64,000 nucleotides of DNA from Psychromonas sp. SP041 (GCF_000470315.2 NZ_CBRF02000001.1:124001-188000), one strand, 5' to 3'. Positions 50,425 through 58,320 are shown, numbered from the stretch's first letter. The notes: generated from the letters alone by a model not told the origin. Numbers and translations: made by a program.

Positions 50425-51078
50425 TTATTTGCCGTCTAAAGCAGATAGGTAGTTAATTAGACCAGGTACTGCTTTCCACCCGCCTATCTTCGAAAGGCCG
50501 CGAACTAGGACTATATATTTCCCTTCAACAATAAATGCGGGAACACCGGTTGAGCCAGTGCTGCGCTCTTCTTTTAGTGTTTGTTCACGTTCAGCAATAA
50601 GTTTTGGAGCTTTCAAAGCGTTGAAGAACTGATCTTGATTTATGCCTTTGCTTTGGATCCAATTATTAATGTCTTTTGTGCTTTTGAATTGCCCTTGTTG
50701 CCTTTTGTCGAAATACTCTTGTCTAAGTTCCGTTTTATCAATCAACTGAAGTCCATAGAAGACATTTGCATCAAACATGAATCTTTCTGAAAGTTGTGAG
50801 TGTTTTTGAACGAGAGTGTGAGTTAGTTTTTTGTCTTGTTCCCACTGTAAGATAATTGGGTTTACAGCATAGCAGTGAGGGCAGCCGTACCAAAGAAACT
50901 CTGTGATCTCATTGTTTTTATATTGCAGAGGTTTTTCTAGCACTCTGTATTGGACACCTTCAGTGTATGTTATAGGGGTGGGTGTTTGTTTTTGGGTTTC
51001 TGTGTTGTTTGCATCACAACCAGCTAGGGAAATTGTTCCAATAATTACTGATGCGGCTAATAGAGTTTTTTTTAACAT
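50425..51078 (-). CDS. DsbA-like thiol:disulphide oxidoreductase, lipoprotein
   Basis: This protein of about 217 residues has a lipoprotein signal ending in the lipobox SLAGC and a thioredoxin/DsbA fold with the active site WYGCPHCYAVNP (CPHC) and the cis-Pro loop TGSTGVPAF. DsbA oxidises periplasmic proteins. Chromosomal DsbA is not lipid-anchored, so a plasmid lipoprotein form is unusual but known in mobile elements. Conjugation proteins need disulphides; pilin PilS has a Cys pair, making it a possible client. The start at the second Met (51078) gives the cleanest signal; a GTG four codons upstream is possible. Promoter TTGACT-N17-TATATT precedes it. Confidence 0.9.
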   Translation of the reverse strand: MLKKTLLAASVIIGTISLAGCDANNTETQKQTPTPITYTEGVQYRVLEKPLQYKNNEITEFLWYGCPHCYAVNPIILQWEQDKKLTHTLVQKHSQLSERFMFDANVFYGLQLIDKTELRQEYFDKRQQGQFKSTKDINNWIQSKGINQDQFFNALKAPKLIAEREQTLKEERSTGSTGVPAFIVEGKYIVLVRGLSKIGGWKAVPGLINYLSALDGK

Positions 51079-51117
51079 GTTAAGTGTCACTTATGGGATT
51101 ATTTTATTTAGTGCCTT

Positions 51118-51146
51118 AATATAATGAAGTAGTGTTGTTCAGTCAA
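51118..51146 (-). promoter_or_regulatory. Promoter of the DsbA-like gene
   Basis: On the minus strand TTGACT (51141-51146), 17-bp spacer, TATATT (51118-51123). It belongs to the recurrent TTGACT-N16/17-TATAAT/TATATT class but lacks the TATACCAA dyad in the spacer. Confidence 0.65.
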
Positions 51147-51225
51147 ATGCTAAGCATTTCGTGTGGTTGGTTATTGCATTATTTAATTTAATTCCGAATA
51201 GTTTATGGTATTAATTTTATTTTAA

Positions 51226-51248
51226 GGCGCCTAATAGCAATAGGCGCC
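51226..51248 (-). terminator. Intrinsic terminator of the 219-residue gene
   Basis: GGCGCCTA (51226-51233) and TAGGCGCC (51241-51248) form an 8-bp GC-rich stem with a 7-base loop, followed on the minus strand by a T-rich stretch. It lies 6 bp after the stop of the gene at 51255. Confidence 0.75.
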
Positions 51249-51254
51249 ATTAAG

Positions 51255-51911
51255 TTAAGCGAAGAATTCAGCGACTTCAAGCTGTCCCGACGGGCATAGT
51301 GAAGAAAAGTCTGTGTTTTTATCTGCGATATTGTGAGGAATGCAGCCATCGATAACGAGATAAGCATAAGCGATTTCTGCAGCCATTAGTTGGCCTGAGC
51401 ATGTTAAGTATGCAAAATAGTTATTGTCTACAATAGCGAACGCGACGTTTGGACATTTTTCTATAAAGTGTTTTATTTCTTCTTTGCACGGTTTTGAATA
51501 AAGAGGGTAAAGCTCTCTTGTTGCAAAGTTTGTTGCTCTTTCTATGTGTGTTTCCGTAAATTCGTGTGATGCGTCAAAAAGATTTAGAACAGGGCAGCTT
51601 AAACTCAACTTTTGTTGCACTTTACATGCAGGAGTATCTTTCAATAGCTCCAAGGCCATCTCTGCCACATTAATATTACTGAAAAAGAATAGTGCGTCTT
51701 CAGTCTCGAAGTTTTCGACTAGGTTCTTGACTCTTGTTAGATCACTACAATCTGTTTCAACTAATTTGTCTAGTACTTGAAATAGAGATATTGCACTGCA
51801 CACGGCGTCTGTGTTGTCGTTAATATACTCTAACGTTAATGAAGATAATTCCTGTTCGTTAAGTGCACTTGTACTAATTGAAGGAATTCTGATGTAATTT
51901 TCGTTTTTCAT
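51255..51911 (-). CDS. Hypothetical 218-residue protein, Cys-containing
   Basis: I do not recognise a family. The ATG at 51911 was chosen because AGGAA lies seven to ten bases upstream; a longer start at 51941 has none. The sequence is helical (SLTLEYINDNTDAVCSAISL, then ALFFFSNINVAEMALELL) with eight Cys scattered along it. The end has CPSGQLEVAEFFA after an earlier CSGQLMAAEIAYAYL, a repeated xSGQLxxAE motif. No signal is visible, so it is probably cytoplasmic. The function is unknown. Confidence 0.6.
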   Translation of the reverse strand: MKNENYIRIPSISTSALNEQELSSLTLEYINDNTDAVCSAISLFQVLDKLVETDCSDLTRVKNLVENFETEDALFFFSNINVAEMALELLKDTPACKVQQKLSLSCPVLNLFDASHEFTETHIERATNFATRELYPLYSKPCKEEIKHFIEKCPNVAFAIVDNNYFAYLTCSGQLMAAEIAYAYLVIDGCIPHNIADKNTDFSSLCPSGQLEVAEFFA

Positions 51912-51964
51912 TAAATATTTCCTAAATTGTATGTTTGGCACTTAACGTGCCGTGATTGTGAGCG

Positions 51965-52225
51965 CTATAGGATGACGATTAGCCACAAATTAGAGTTAAA
52001 TTGAATTGAGACTGTTTCTGAGTCTTTATGTCCAGATTGGCTTGAAGAGACTATGTAGAACTTACCGTCGACTTCGAATTTTTGCTCTGGCCACTTAACA
52101 GAAACTCGAATTATTTTTTCAAGATTTCCAACGATATCGGTATCGATTTTAAGATATTTTGCTAATGCTTCTTTTTGATTATCGATTGCCGGAATGTTGA
52201 ATGGTTTTTGATCTTGCTTGCTCAT
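51965..52225 (-). CDS. Hypothetical 86-residue protein
   Basis: This small cytoplasmic protein starts MSKQDQKPFNIPAID and ends VSIQFNSNLWLIVIL. A beta-strand-rich centre FEVDGKFYIVSSSQSGH follows a helical start. No family is recognised. It is expressed from a clear promoter that carries the shared dyad (52264-52291), with a GAGG ribosome-binding site before the ATG. It lies 53 bp upstream of the 218-residue gene and could be co-transcribed with it. Confidence 0.55.
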   Translation of the reverse strand: MSKQDQKPFNIPAIDNQKEALAKYLKIDTDIVGNLEKIIRVSVKWPEQKFEVDGKFYIVSSSQSGHKDSETVSIQFNSNLWLIVIL

Positions 52226-52263
52226 ATTAAATCCTCAATTAGTATCTCTTTGGTATGCTGATT

Positions 52264-52291
52264 ATTATACCAATATTGATATAATAGTCAA
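52264..52291 (-). promoter_or_regulatory. Promoter with shared dyad TATACCAATATTGATATA
   Basis: On the minus strand TTGACT (52286-52291), 16-bp spacer, TATAAT (52264-52269). The near-palindrome TATACCAATATTGATATA (52266-52283) fills the spacer and overlaps the -10 box. It is the clearest example of the recurrent operator in this region. Confidence 0.7.
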
Positions 52292-52364
52292 TATAGTTGT
52301 GTTGCTAATAGTAGTTATTTTGAAACAACTGAAATAATGATGCGCTTTACAAATGGGCGGATTT

Positions 52365-52392
52365 ATTAGGTGACGGTGTTGTGTCACCTAAT
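52365..52392 (-). terminator. Hairpin after the 207-residue gene
   Basis: ATTAGGTGAC (52365-52374) and GTCACCTAAT (52383-52392) form a perfect 10-bp stem with loop GGTGTTGT, 11 bp after the stop of the gene at 52404. The U-tract is weak. Confidence 0.6.
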
Positions 52393-52403
52393 GATTTATT
52401 GAT

Positions 52404-53027
52404 CTAAATAAAGAGGTTTTTATTCTCTTTCAATATTTTGGCCATGTCGGGCCCGCTTATGTCTCCATAGAACAATGAGTCCGTCTCATCATTTTCTCTT
52501 AATGAGTTATTTTTGAAGCCAAAAAAATCTGCTACTTCTGGATGGATGGCTGTAGACGCGAGATAGATGTCAGTGCCTTTGTACATGTAGTTTTCACCAT
52601 TAGCCGGGTCTGTTTCGCATTCTAGTTCGTCTTCGGTTAGCATTTCATATGTTTCACTGATAATGCACTGTAGTTCCTTATCTTTATTTGTATCGCTTTT
52701 CAGTTCATCAATAAGAATATTTAGGGGGCATGTACTGTCCACACCGCGTCTAGTGCGATATTCGTCGATTGCTTCATAGAGGTATTGAAACAAAGCTGGT
52801 GAGCCATCTAATTCACATTCCATTATCATAAGGTGGTCGACTGCAGCCTCCCACATGAGAGAAGGGCTCTTTTTGGTAATTGCATTATCTAGCGCACTAA
52901 AAAGTGCTAGCCACTCTTCTTTGATGTTTTGTGGCTTCATTTGAAAGATTTGGCCTTCAGTTAGCCAGCGAAAGTATTTGCCTTTCAGTACGCGAATATT
53001 GCTTGGTGTTATTCTTTTTGTGTACAT
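52404..53027 (-). CDS. Hypothetical 207-residue protein
   Basis: I do not recognise a family. The protein is acidic, without signal or membrane helix. Notable pieces are LFSALDNAITKKSPSLMWEA, LMIMECELDGSPALFQYLYE and the end GPDMAKILKENKNLFI. Its promoter region contains the shared palindrome (53058-53077) with a TATAAT but a poor -35 box. A hairpin follows the stop. It appears to be monocistronic. No role can be given. Confidence 0.55.
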   Translation of the reverse strand: MYTKRITPSNIRVLKGKYFRWLTEGQIFQMKPQNIKEEWLALFSALDNAITKKSPSLMWEAAVDHLMIMECELDGSPALFQYLYEAIDEYRTRRGVDSTCPLNILIDELKSDTNKDKELQCIISETYEMLTEDELECETDPANGENYMYKGTDIYLASTAIHPEVADFFGFKNNSLRENDETDSLFYGDISGPDMAKILKENKNLFI

Positions 53028-53057
53028 TCTATTTCTCTTTGAATTGTTATTTTGTCC

Positions 53058-53077
53058 ATTATATACAATTTGGTATA
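53058..53077 (-). promoter_or_regulatory. Shared palindrome and -10 box upstream of the 207-residue gene
   Basis: TATACAATTTGGTATA (53062-53077) overlaps a minus-strand TATAAT (53058-53063). No good -35 hexamer lies 16-18 bp upstream; TATATA-rich sequence follows instead. It is a weaker member of the operator family. Confidence 0.5.
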
Positions 53078-53203
53078 ATAAGTATATAAAGGCAGGTGTA
53101 ATACTCTGCTTTTTTGCACTTTATTTGCAGTCGATTACGAGTGTACAGATGAAGAGAGAGATTAATATTCTCTTCATCTTTGTACGTTTAATTGATGGGG
53201 TTA

Positions 53204-53752
53204 TTACGAGTCTATTGACTCAAGTTGCTTATTGAGGACTCTTTTAGACACGGCCATGAAATGTCTTTTACTAATAATGTTGCTAAATGCTTCCTTTAAT
53301 TTGAAGCCTCTAGCGTTTTGTCGTGACTTAAGGTGCGCTTCGTAAGCACTGGTAGTTTTTGATAGTAGCAAGTCCTCATACGCTTTGTTTGGAAGCATTG
53401 CTAGGTAAGCTTCCCCTAGTGTTTTTTCAGGATTTGCTTGAATGTCTTTAGCACACCAAAAATTAACTTCTTCGCCATTTAGTTCAAAGCGGATGCCGTC
53501 TAGCTCTTTTGATATGTGCATTGAGTAGTTGTTTTCTTGATCGATGATAATGCTTAACTCTTCATCTGAATTGATAGAACAAAATTGGCGAATTTTATCT
53601 AATCCGAATTGTGCATTTTCTTTAAAGTCTAGAGCAGAAAGAGAGATTCTTTTATTGTTACTAAGGCGAATAAACAAAAAAGCCAGTTCGCTATTTGTTG
53701 GAAAATTCATAGTAATTTGTGATTTATTTAAAAGTGCTTTAACTGTGTTCAT
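53204..53752 (-). CDS. Hypothetical 182-residue protein
   Basis: I do not recognise a family. It has a helical N-terminus, a beta stretch SIIIDQENNYSMHISKELDG followed by a sheet FELNGEEVNFWC, and a basic helical end (KSRQNARGFKLKEAFSNIIS). No signal or membrane helix is seen. A GGGGAGAG ribosome-binding site precedes the ATG, and the promoter at 53840-53868 carries the shared dyad. The imperfect inverted repeat at about 53143-53185, which pairs ATGAAGAGA with TCTCTTCAT, lies downstream of the stop and may end transcription. Confidence 0.55.
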   Translation of the reverse strand: MNTVKALLNKSQITMNFPTNSELAFLFIRLSNNKRISLSALDFKENAQFGLDKIRQFCSINSDEELSIIIDQENNYSMHISKELDGIRFELNGEEVNFWCAKDIQANPEKTLGEAYLAMLPNKAYEDLLLSKTTSAYEAHLKSRQNARGFKLKEAFSNIISKRHFMAVSKRVLNKQLESIDS

Positions 53753-53839
53753 GATTCTCTCCCCAGAGTATTTCGCTTTATTGCGAATTATATATTGTTT
53801 ATTGAGAAGAGAACTTCCGTCCCCTCACTCAGTAAAGAT

Positions 53840-53868
53840 ATTATATCAATATTGGTATATCAGGTCAA
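53840..53868 (-). promoter_or_regulatory. Promoter with shared dyad TATATCAATATTGGTATA
   Basis: On the minus strand TTGACC (53863-53868), 17-bp spacer, TATAAT (53840-53845). The dyad TATATCAATATTGGTATA (53842-53859) fills the spacer. It drives the 182-residue gene at 53752 with a leader of about 80 bases. Confidence 0.7.
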
Positions 53869-53948
53869 TACTAAAGGGGTAAATAGGTATATAAACTTAT
53901 AAAGTCAGAAAAAGGCGTAGAGGCGTAAGATTGTCGGTCTTCCTTTTG

Positions 53949-53992
53949 AAAAAAGGCCCAATAAAAGAGATTTGTATTCTGCTCTAATGGGC
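53949..53992 (-). terminator. Intrinsic terminator of the HAD-like gene
   Basis: GCCCAATAAAAGAG (53956-53969) and CTCTAATGGGC (53982-53992) form a long interrupted stem, and the A-run at 53949-53954 gives a U-tract on the minus strand. It lies about 30 bp after the stop at 54023. Confidence 0.75.
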
Positions 53993-54022
53993 GATATTGA
54001 TTCTATTCACTTTATGGGGTTA

Positions 54023-54724
54023 CTAAGATAGTAGTTTATAGGCCTCATCGAAGTGTTCTTGTAGTAAGCCAACCCTATAATTTGTTCTTATTGGATTTAG
54101 ACGAGAGTCGATAAAGTGATCATCTTCAAATACAACGCAGTGTGTTACGTTGTTCTCTCTTGCATGCCGTTCAATCTCATTTGTTCGAGGCCCAGAGTTT
54201 TCGGTAATGTCCATTCCAATGTCTGGGAGAGCATTTTTGTGTTCAATATAATACTCATTGTACTCTGGTATTCCACAGTTTTTAAGAAATCTAAATATAT
54301 TAAGGAAATTAACGCCATAGTTCCTCCACATTGAAGTCAGCACTACTTGCGATTGTGTATCGATGGCCAGCTTAAGCAAAAGGTAAAGATTTTTAATGTT
54401 TACCGTTTCACTTAACATGCCTAGGGTGCTGCTACGGTTGCACGACATTGTTTTTTCATGCACATCTAATACGCCGTTGAAGTCACAGTAAATAACTTTA
54501 ACCGGGTCTTGATCATCACTTACTTGTTTAAGGATTTGAAATTTTTGTGCTTTGTGATTGTTTGGGTTTAATTTTTTAAACTTGGAAAGGGCCAGCATTT
54601 TGTTTGTGCTGCTTACCTTCCCGGAATAAGTGTATCCTTCTAGAAAGTGGCAAGAAGACTCTTTTTTTATTTTTTCGGCGATGACCGGTTGGCCAAGCTT
54701 ATCTGAGAAAATTGCGAAATTCAT
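54023..54724 (-). CDS. HAD-like phosphatase domain protein (Swiss-army-knife RNA-repair type)
   Basis: This is a 233-residue protein. The HAD motif I is YCDFNGVLDVHE (DxN in place of DxD, as in the HAD domain of Swiss-army-knife RNA-repair proteins), motif II is VVLTSMWRNYG and motif IV-like is CVVFEDDHFIDSRL. This fits a stand-alone HAD phosphatase of that group, found with RNA ligases and kinases in mobile elements. About 75 N-terminal residues precede it with no recognised domain. No RNA ligase partner is encoded in view, so a self-contained nucleotide or RNA-end phosphatase is suggested. The gene starts 8 bp after the 118-residue gene and is probably co-transcribed with it. Confidence 0.75.
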   Translation of the reverse strand: MNFAIFSDKLGQPVIAEKIKKESSCHFLEGYTYSGKVSSTNKMLALSKFKKLNPNNHKAQKFQILKQVSDDQDPVKVIYCDFNGVLDVHEKTMSCNRSSTLGMLSETVNIKNLYLLLKLAIDTQSQVVLTSMWRNYGVNFLNIFRFLKNCGIPEYNEYYIEHKNALPDIGMDITENSGPRTNEIERHARENNVTHCVVFEDDHFIDSRLNPIRTNYRVGLLQEHFDEAYKLLS

Positions 54725-54732
54725 TTTAACCC

Positions 54733-55089
54733 TTATCGTAAGATGGTATCGATATATATTTCTGAGGCGTTAATAGTTTCAACGAAACCTTCGTCACTTT
54801 TAAATCCAATGGCAAAGTCTGCTGAGATATCTTCCGAATTTGACAGTCCGATAGGCGCATCGTCGTCGAGGTGCTGCAATTCGTTAAGCAGGTGCTGTAG
54901 GCTGTTTTCATTGATGCATGAATCGTTTTCATTCAGGCAATCCATAACATTTTGATTGTTTACTGTGAGGAAAATAGAATGCTGAGTGTCAGGTAGTATG
55001 AAAATCTTGTGGTCGCCGTGAACGCAAAGCTGAGATTCTACGATGTCTTTTAGTTCTAAAACGTTAAGTTGCTTATATTGGTTAGTCAT
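54733..55089 (-). CDS. Hypothetical 118-residue acidic protein
   Basis: I do not recognise a family. The sequence is acidic, with ELKDIVESQLCVHGDHKIFI near the start and LLNELQHLDDDAPIGLSNSE in the middle. It has no signal peptide. Its promoter (55124-55151) carries the shared dyad. Its stop is 8 bp before the HAD-like gene, so it may be an adaptor or inhibitor of that enzyme; this is inference from the tight linkage. Confidence 0.55.
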   Translation of the reverse strand: MTNQYKQLNVLELKDIVESQLCVHGDHKIFILPDTQHSIFLTVNNQNVMDCLNENDSCINENSLQHLLNELQHLDDDAPIGLSNSEDISADFAIGFKSDEGFVETINASEIYIDTILR

Positions 55090-55123
55090 TTTAATTTTCC
55101 TGATTAATTACTTGATGCTGATA

Positions 55124-55151
55124 TTATATCAATATTAACATAAAAGTCAAA
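55124..55151 (-). promoter_or_regulatory. Promoter with shared dyad, upstream of the 118-residue gene
   Basis: On the minus strand TTGACT (55146-55151), 16-bp spacer, TATAAT (55124-55129). The dyad-like TATATCAATATTAACATA (55126-55143) spans the spacer, with the right half degraded. Confidence 0.65.
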
Positions 55152-55480
55152 TGTATTGTGTCTTTTATATTGGTTTAAGATGGATGTTTCTTTTAGAGCG
55201 GTGTTCTGGTCTGGGCCTAAAGATGCCTGCAGCACTGGAGGTTGTGTTTTACTGTATTAAATACGTAATACTGTATTTACATAGTTATGTATTTAATTGT
55301 TATCTGCTTGATTAACCCCTTTACAGTAGGTCTTTTTCTTGACGACGTGCCGCCCGGTAGGTGTACTTGTTTTGGGTTGTTTAATTCCTATGTGTCGTTT
55401 TAGGTGTTTTTGCGGTGCATCTAAGCTAGCGCTGGTTGGGTTTGATATTTGAGTTGCTTCATTAATCGCAAGGAAAGAAA
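55152..55480. other. 329-bp intergenic region without a gene
   Basis: It separates divergent units. No open frame with a ribosome-binding site is seen. Near 55250-55295 TACTGTATT appears twice in an AT-rich setting, and GACGACGTGCCGCCCGGTAGGTG near 55338 is a GC-rich island unlike its surroundings. Nothing further can be claimed. Confidence 0.4.
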
Positions 55481-55484
55481 TACA

Positions 55485-55513
55485 TTGACTTAATATACCA
55501 AAATTGATATATT
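55485..55513 (+). promoter_or_regulatory. Promoter with shared dyad TATACCAAAATTGATATA (plus strand)
   Basis: TTGACT (55485-55490), 17-bp spacer, TATATT (55508-55513). The dyad TATACCAAAATTGATATA (55494-55511) fills the spacer. It drives the short gene at 55543 and probably the following 116-residue gene. Confidence 0.7.
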
Positions 55514-55542
55514 AAAGGCGTCTAATTAACACGGAGGTATTT

Positions 55543-55689
55543 GTGAAAAAGGTTATTAAAATGGTGCTTATCTTAAGTATCGCAAAGCACTCCATTTTCG
55601 GAGGGGCACCCAAGTCAAAGGATTACCATATTCATCCGTCTGACTTTCGTAGAAGAGCAAGAACAACGATATCTTTAGTTATCAACTAG
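55543..55689 (+). CDS. Short 48-residue basic peptide with strong translation signals
   Basis: The GTG start has ACGGAGG six bases upstream and a complete shared-type promoter ahead. The peptide begins with two Lys and a hydrophobic stretch (VIKMVLILSIAKHSIFGG) followed by a basic, histidine-containing tail (DYHIHPSDFRRRARTTIS). It resembles a small membrane-associated peptide or a cleaved signal. It ends 35 bp before the 116-residue gene. It may be a leader peptide or a toxin-like peptide. No family is recognised. The codon pattern and signals support that it is translated. Confidence 0.6.
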   Translation: MKKVIKMVLILSIAKHSIFGGAPKSKDYHIHPSDFRRRARTTISLVIN

Positions 55690-55724
55690 AATCAATTAAA
55701 GCTACATTAACCGGGGAGATAATA

Positions 55725-56075
55725 ATGAGCAAGCACATAGGTTTTAATCAATATTTGGAAGGCATTTACAATGAACTGTCAGTTGTCGTCAAATATTGTT
55801 ATGGCGCATTTACATTTGAAGATTATAAAGAAAGCATTCATGTACAAGGTGTGTTTTCTGATTGGTTAGAGTTATTCAAGGATAGCAAATTAACAAAGCA
55901 GGAGATGGAAGGTTTAGCATCTGACTTTGTTAGTTATGCAAGCATTAAGCCTGAAGACATCCACCAGAAGCTTGCCATGTTGTCTCACTCATCAAATGTA
56001 ACATTGCCAGAGGTTGGCGGCTGTCTAACGGCCAGTTATTGGATTGATTATTTTGGCGCTAGAAGCAGCAGCTAA
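55725..56075 (+). CDS. Hypothetical 116-residue protein
   Basis: I do not recognise a family. It has no signal peptide. It is helical, with YLEGIYNELSVVVKYCYGAF and a second stretch FVSYASIKPEDIHQKLAML. The GGGGAG ribosome-binding site is well spaced before the ATG. It follows the 48-residue peptide gene, probably on the same transcript. A terminator follows at about 56146. The role is unknown. Confidence 0.6.
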   Translation: MSKHIGFNQYLEGIYNELSVVVKYCYGAFTFEDYKESIHVQGVFSDWLELFKDSKLTKQEMEGLASDFVSYASIKPEDIHQKLAMLSHSSNVTLPEVGGCLTASYWIDYFGARSSS

Positions 56076-56145
56076 TAGTTAAGGTTTCTGCTGGCACTTT
56101 TGTCAGCAGTAGTTATAAGCCTGGAACACTCTACCTCTTTTATGA

Positions 56146-56168
56146 AAAGCCGCTGATGCGGTTTTTTT
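56146..56168 (+). terminator. Intrinsic terminator after the 116-residue gene
   Basis: CCGC (56150-56153) and GCGG (56158-56161) with flanking A and T runs form a short hairpin with loop TGAT, followed by seven T. Confidence 0.7.
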
Positions 56169-56292
56169 GTTGGGTTTTTTATCGGTTATGTTGATCTGGA
56201 GTGATTTAAATAGAAGGGGGTATTCAGCGATATTCTTTTAAGCGTTATGAAGATAGAGGAGCAAGTTGCTCCTCTTTGTTTGCATATGTTTA

Positions 56293-57123
56293 TTAAAGAA
56301 GTAATTCTCTAATGCTTTTTGAGATCACCTTGTGTTCGGTTAATGTTAATAGTCGTTTCTTTGACTCCATGAATAGTGGTGTTTTATCTCTCATTTTTCT
56401 GACGAACTCTAGGTAGTCGTATTGAAATTTTCTGCTGTAGAAGAGTTCGCCATATATGGCTTTTGTTTCATCTGATAATTTTTCGTTATCTGCCATTTCA
56501 ATAAGCGCTTTATTGTATACAGCAGACATTTTTGGAGGCAAATCTGATTGCACTTTGTATTCAGTGCCTTTATTTGTTTTAAGGATTAGCTCAGAGATAA
56601 CAGTCACTAGTGCCATACCTCTAAATGCGTCCGTATTACATGCTGTGTCGGTTTTAAGTGTAAACTCTAGTTCATCATCAGTTTCTGCCGTTACGTTACC
56701 TACAAACGCACTATGTAAGCCAAAGAAATTTGTTTCTCTCTGTTTTTTATATAAGCCCATAAACATTTTTTTACTGACGATTTCAGGATCTTCTTCAGGC
56801 AGTAGTGGTGTGTCTATCATTGCTATCGAGCCGCCCATGGTATCAAGCGCTGAATCCTTAAATCCTCTCCAAACGTCATAATTTGACATGTCAAAAAGCG
56901 CTGAGTCTTTAATATTTTCTCTGTACTCATTTTCTGGGGTTGTTGTGCTTTTTTGTAGTCGCACTTGAATTAATGCGGTGTCTTCTACTTTCATGAATCT
57001 GCTTAAAAAGGTCGACATAAGAACATGATCTGATGCTGGGAAGTTGCTTTTGGTGCTGGTTAACACGCCTGCAATGATAATGTGGTCGCCAGTATCTCTT
57101 GTAACTAGGTTAATTATGCTCAT
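56293..57123 (-). CDS. Hypothetical 276-residue protein
   Basis: I do not recognise a family. The protein is soluble and mixed helical/strand. Segments: NLVTRDTGDHIIIAGVLTST at the start, MLAYKK-free middle TNFFGLHSAFVGNVTAET, and a helical end (FVRKMRDKTPLFMESKK). A promoter TTGCCT-N17-TATAAT is placed at 57148-57176. The gene appears to be monocistronic and convergent with the 116-residue gene. No function can be given. Confidence 0.55.
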   Translation of the reverse strand: MSIINLVTRDTGDHIIIAGVLTSTKSNFPASDHVLMSTFLSRFMKVEDTALIQVRLQKSTTTPENEYRENIKDSALFDMSNYDVWRGFKDSALDTMGGSIAMIDTPLLPEEDPEIVSKKMFMGLYKKQRETNFFGLHSAFVGNVTAETDDELEFTLKTDTACNTDAFRGMALVTVISELILKTNKGTEYKVQSDLPPKMSAVYNKALIEMADNEKLSDETKAIYGELFYSRKFQYDYLEFVRKMRDKTPLFMESKKRLLTLTEHKVISKSIRELLL

Positions 57124-57147
57124 TTATTTCTCCTTTGAATTTACTAT

Positions 57148-57176
57148 ATTATATATAAATTAGTATATAAAGGCAA
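57148..57176 (-). promoter_or_regulatory. Promoter of the 276-residue gene
   Basis: On the minus strand TTGCCT (57171-57176), 17-bp spacer, TATAAT (57148-57153). The spacer is AT-rich and only distantly resembles the shared dyad. Confidence 0.6.
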
Positions 57177-57368
57177 CTTGAATGCTGTGTTTTTGGCAAT
57201 GAATTTGAGGTCTTGCCAATCAGTAAGGCGAGATAATTGATTTGTGCCTGCACCAGGCGTTGAATATTTGGGTTATTTTGTTGATTTCAAATAGGCATGG
57301 GAGGTTTGTTGATTGATTTAAACGATGCAGGGCGCGAACGCCCATTAATTTTAAGAATTTATCGTAAT

Positions 57369-57923
57369 TTAGAATGTAGAGGAAAGGTTTACGCCATAGC
57401 CACCATCTTCGCTAACAAAAGGAGACACAATAAATTTAGTTGGAGAGAACCCCATTTCAGTAATAGCGTATTGTACACCCCATGCAATAGCAGTACCTGC
57501 TAGTACGTCATGAGTATAGTGATAGTCGCCTTCAACACGGGTATAGCCAACAAACGCTGCAACGGCTGTAGCTGGCACACCGATTTCCCAACCGTAGCGC
57601 ATAGTAAGGAACGCAGCCCCTTGCATGGCGGCAGAAGTGTGACCTGACGGAAAAGAATCGTAATCTGCGCCATTAGGGCGTTCCTCGTCAACAGTTGCTT
57701 TTAGCGCATGCGTTACAAGAGAAGTATAAACTGCGCCCTCTGCGGCTTGCCAGAACCCTTCCATGTCACCTTTAGCTAGGCTGTATGTTGCTGCAAATAG
57801 AGGAACACCTATCTGTAAGTAATCACCTGCCATTGTAAGGTTTTCGTTTTCTGCAAAAGCTGAAGATGAGATAAGGGCAGAAGACAGAGCGATTGCGGCG
57901 ATAGTGTTTGTTTTAAAAGACAT
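57369..57923 (-). CDS. PAP2-family phosphatase, secreted
   Basis: This 184-residue protein has a signal peptide ending near SAFAEN and the PAP2 (phosphatidic-acid phosphatase type 2) signature in three parts: KATVDEERPNG, SFPSGHTSAAM and RVEGDYHYTHDVLAG (K-x6-RP, PSGH, R-x5-H-x2-D). PAP2 enzymes remove phosphate from lipids or isoprenoid pyrophosphates at the membrane surface. The short length and soluble start suggest a periplasmic form with membrane-facing helices. It is far from other lipid genes, so the substrate is unknown. A GGGCG/CGCCC hairpin (57330-57343) follows the stop. The promoter region upstream contains one copy of the shared dyad (58090-58106). Confidence 0.9.
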   Translation of the reverse strand: MSFKTNTIAAIALSSALISSSAFAENENLTMAGDYLQIGVPLFAATYSLAKGDMEGFWQAAEGAVYTSLVTHALKATVDEERPNGADYDSFPSGHTSAAMQGAAFLTMRYGWEIGVPATAVAAFVGYTRVEGDYHYTHDVLAGTAIAWGVQYAITEMGFSPTKFIVSPFVSEDGGYGVNLSSTF

Positions 57924-58320
57924 AGTATTATCCTCTACTATTTTTAATTATGTGGGCAAAGCCCTGTTTATCTGCTTAGTATAACGCAATTTAAAGTTTC
58001 GTCAATTGGTAAGTCACTGTTAGTACAGACAAACTTAGTGCATTTGGCTTACTTCAAACTAAGGCTTATTCCTTAGCAAGTAGGGATATTATACACTATT
58101 TGGTATGTTTGTATAGTTAAAGCACCTATAATGAGGTAATTTAGGCTTATAAATCAAGAAGTAACGTAGAGAGCTGGCTTTAACCGACATAGTCGGCACA
58201 ACTTAGATTTGATATTTGATATAGTAAGTGCATATATTTAACTGACGCACTTACTAATAGTTATTTCTATTTTATTTTTTGTTTTTGTTTAACTTCGTTT
58301 TAATAACGAGTTCTGCCTTC
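57924..58320. other. Intergenic region upstream of the PAP2 gene
   Basis: About 400 bp without a gene. A shared-type dyad TATACACTATTTGGTAT lies at 58090-58106, about 170 bp above the PAP2 start, and might regulate that gene. No frame with a ribosome-binding site is visible. The right part borders the stop of the 72-residue gene at 58321. Confidence 0.5.
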
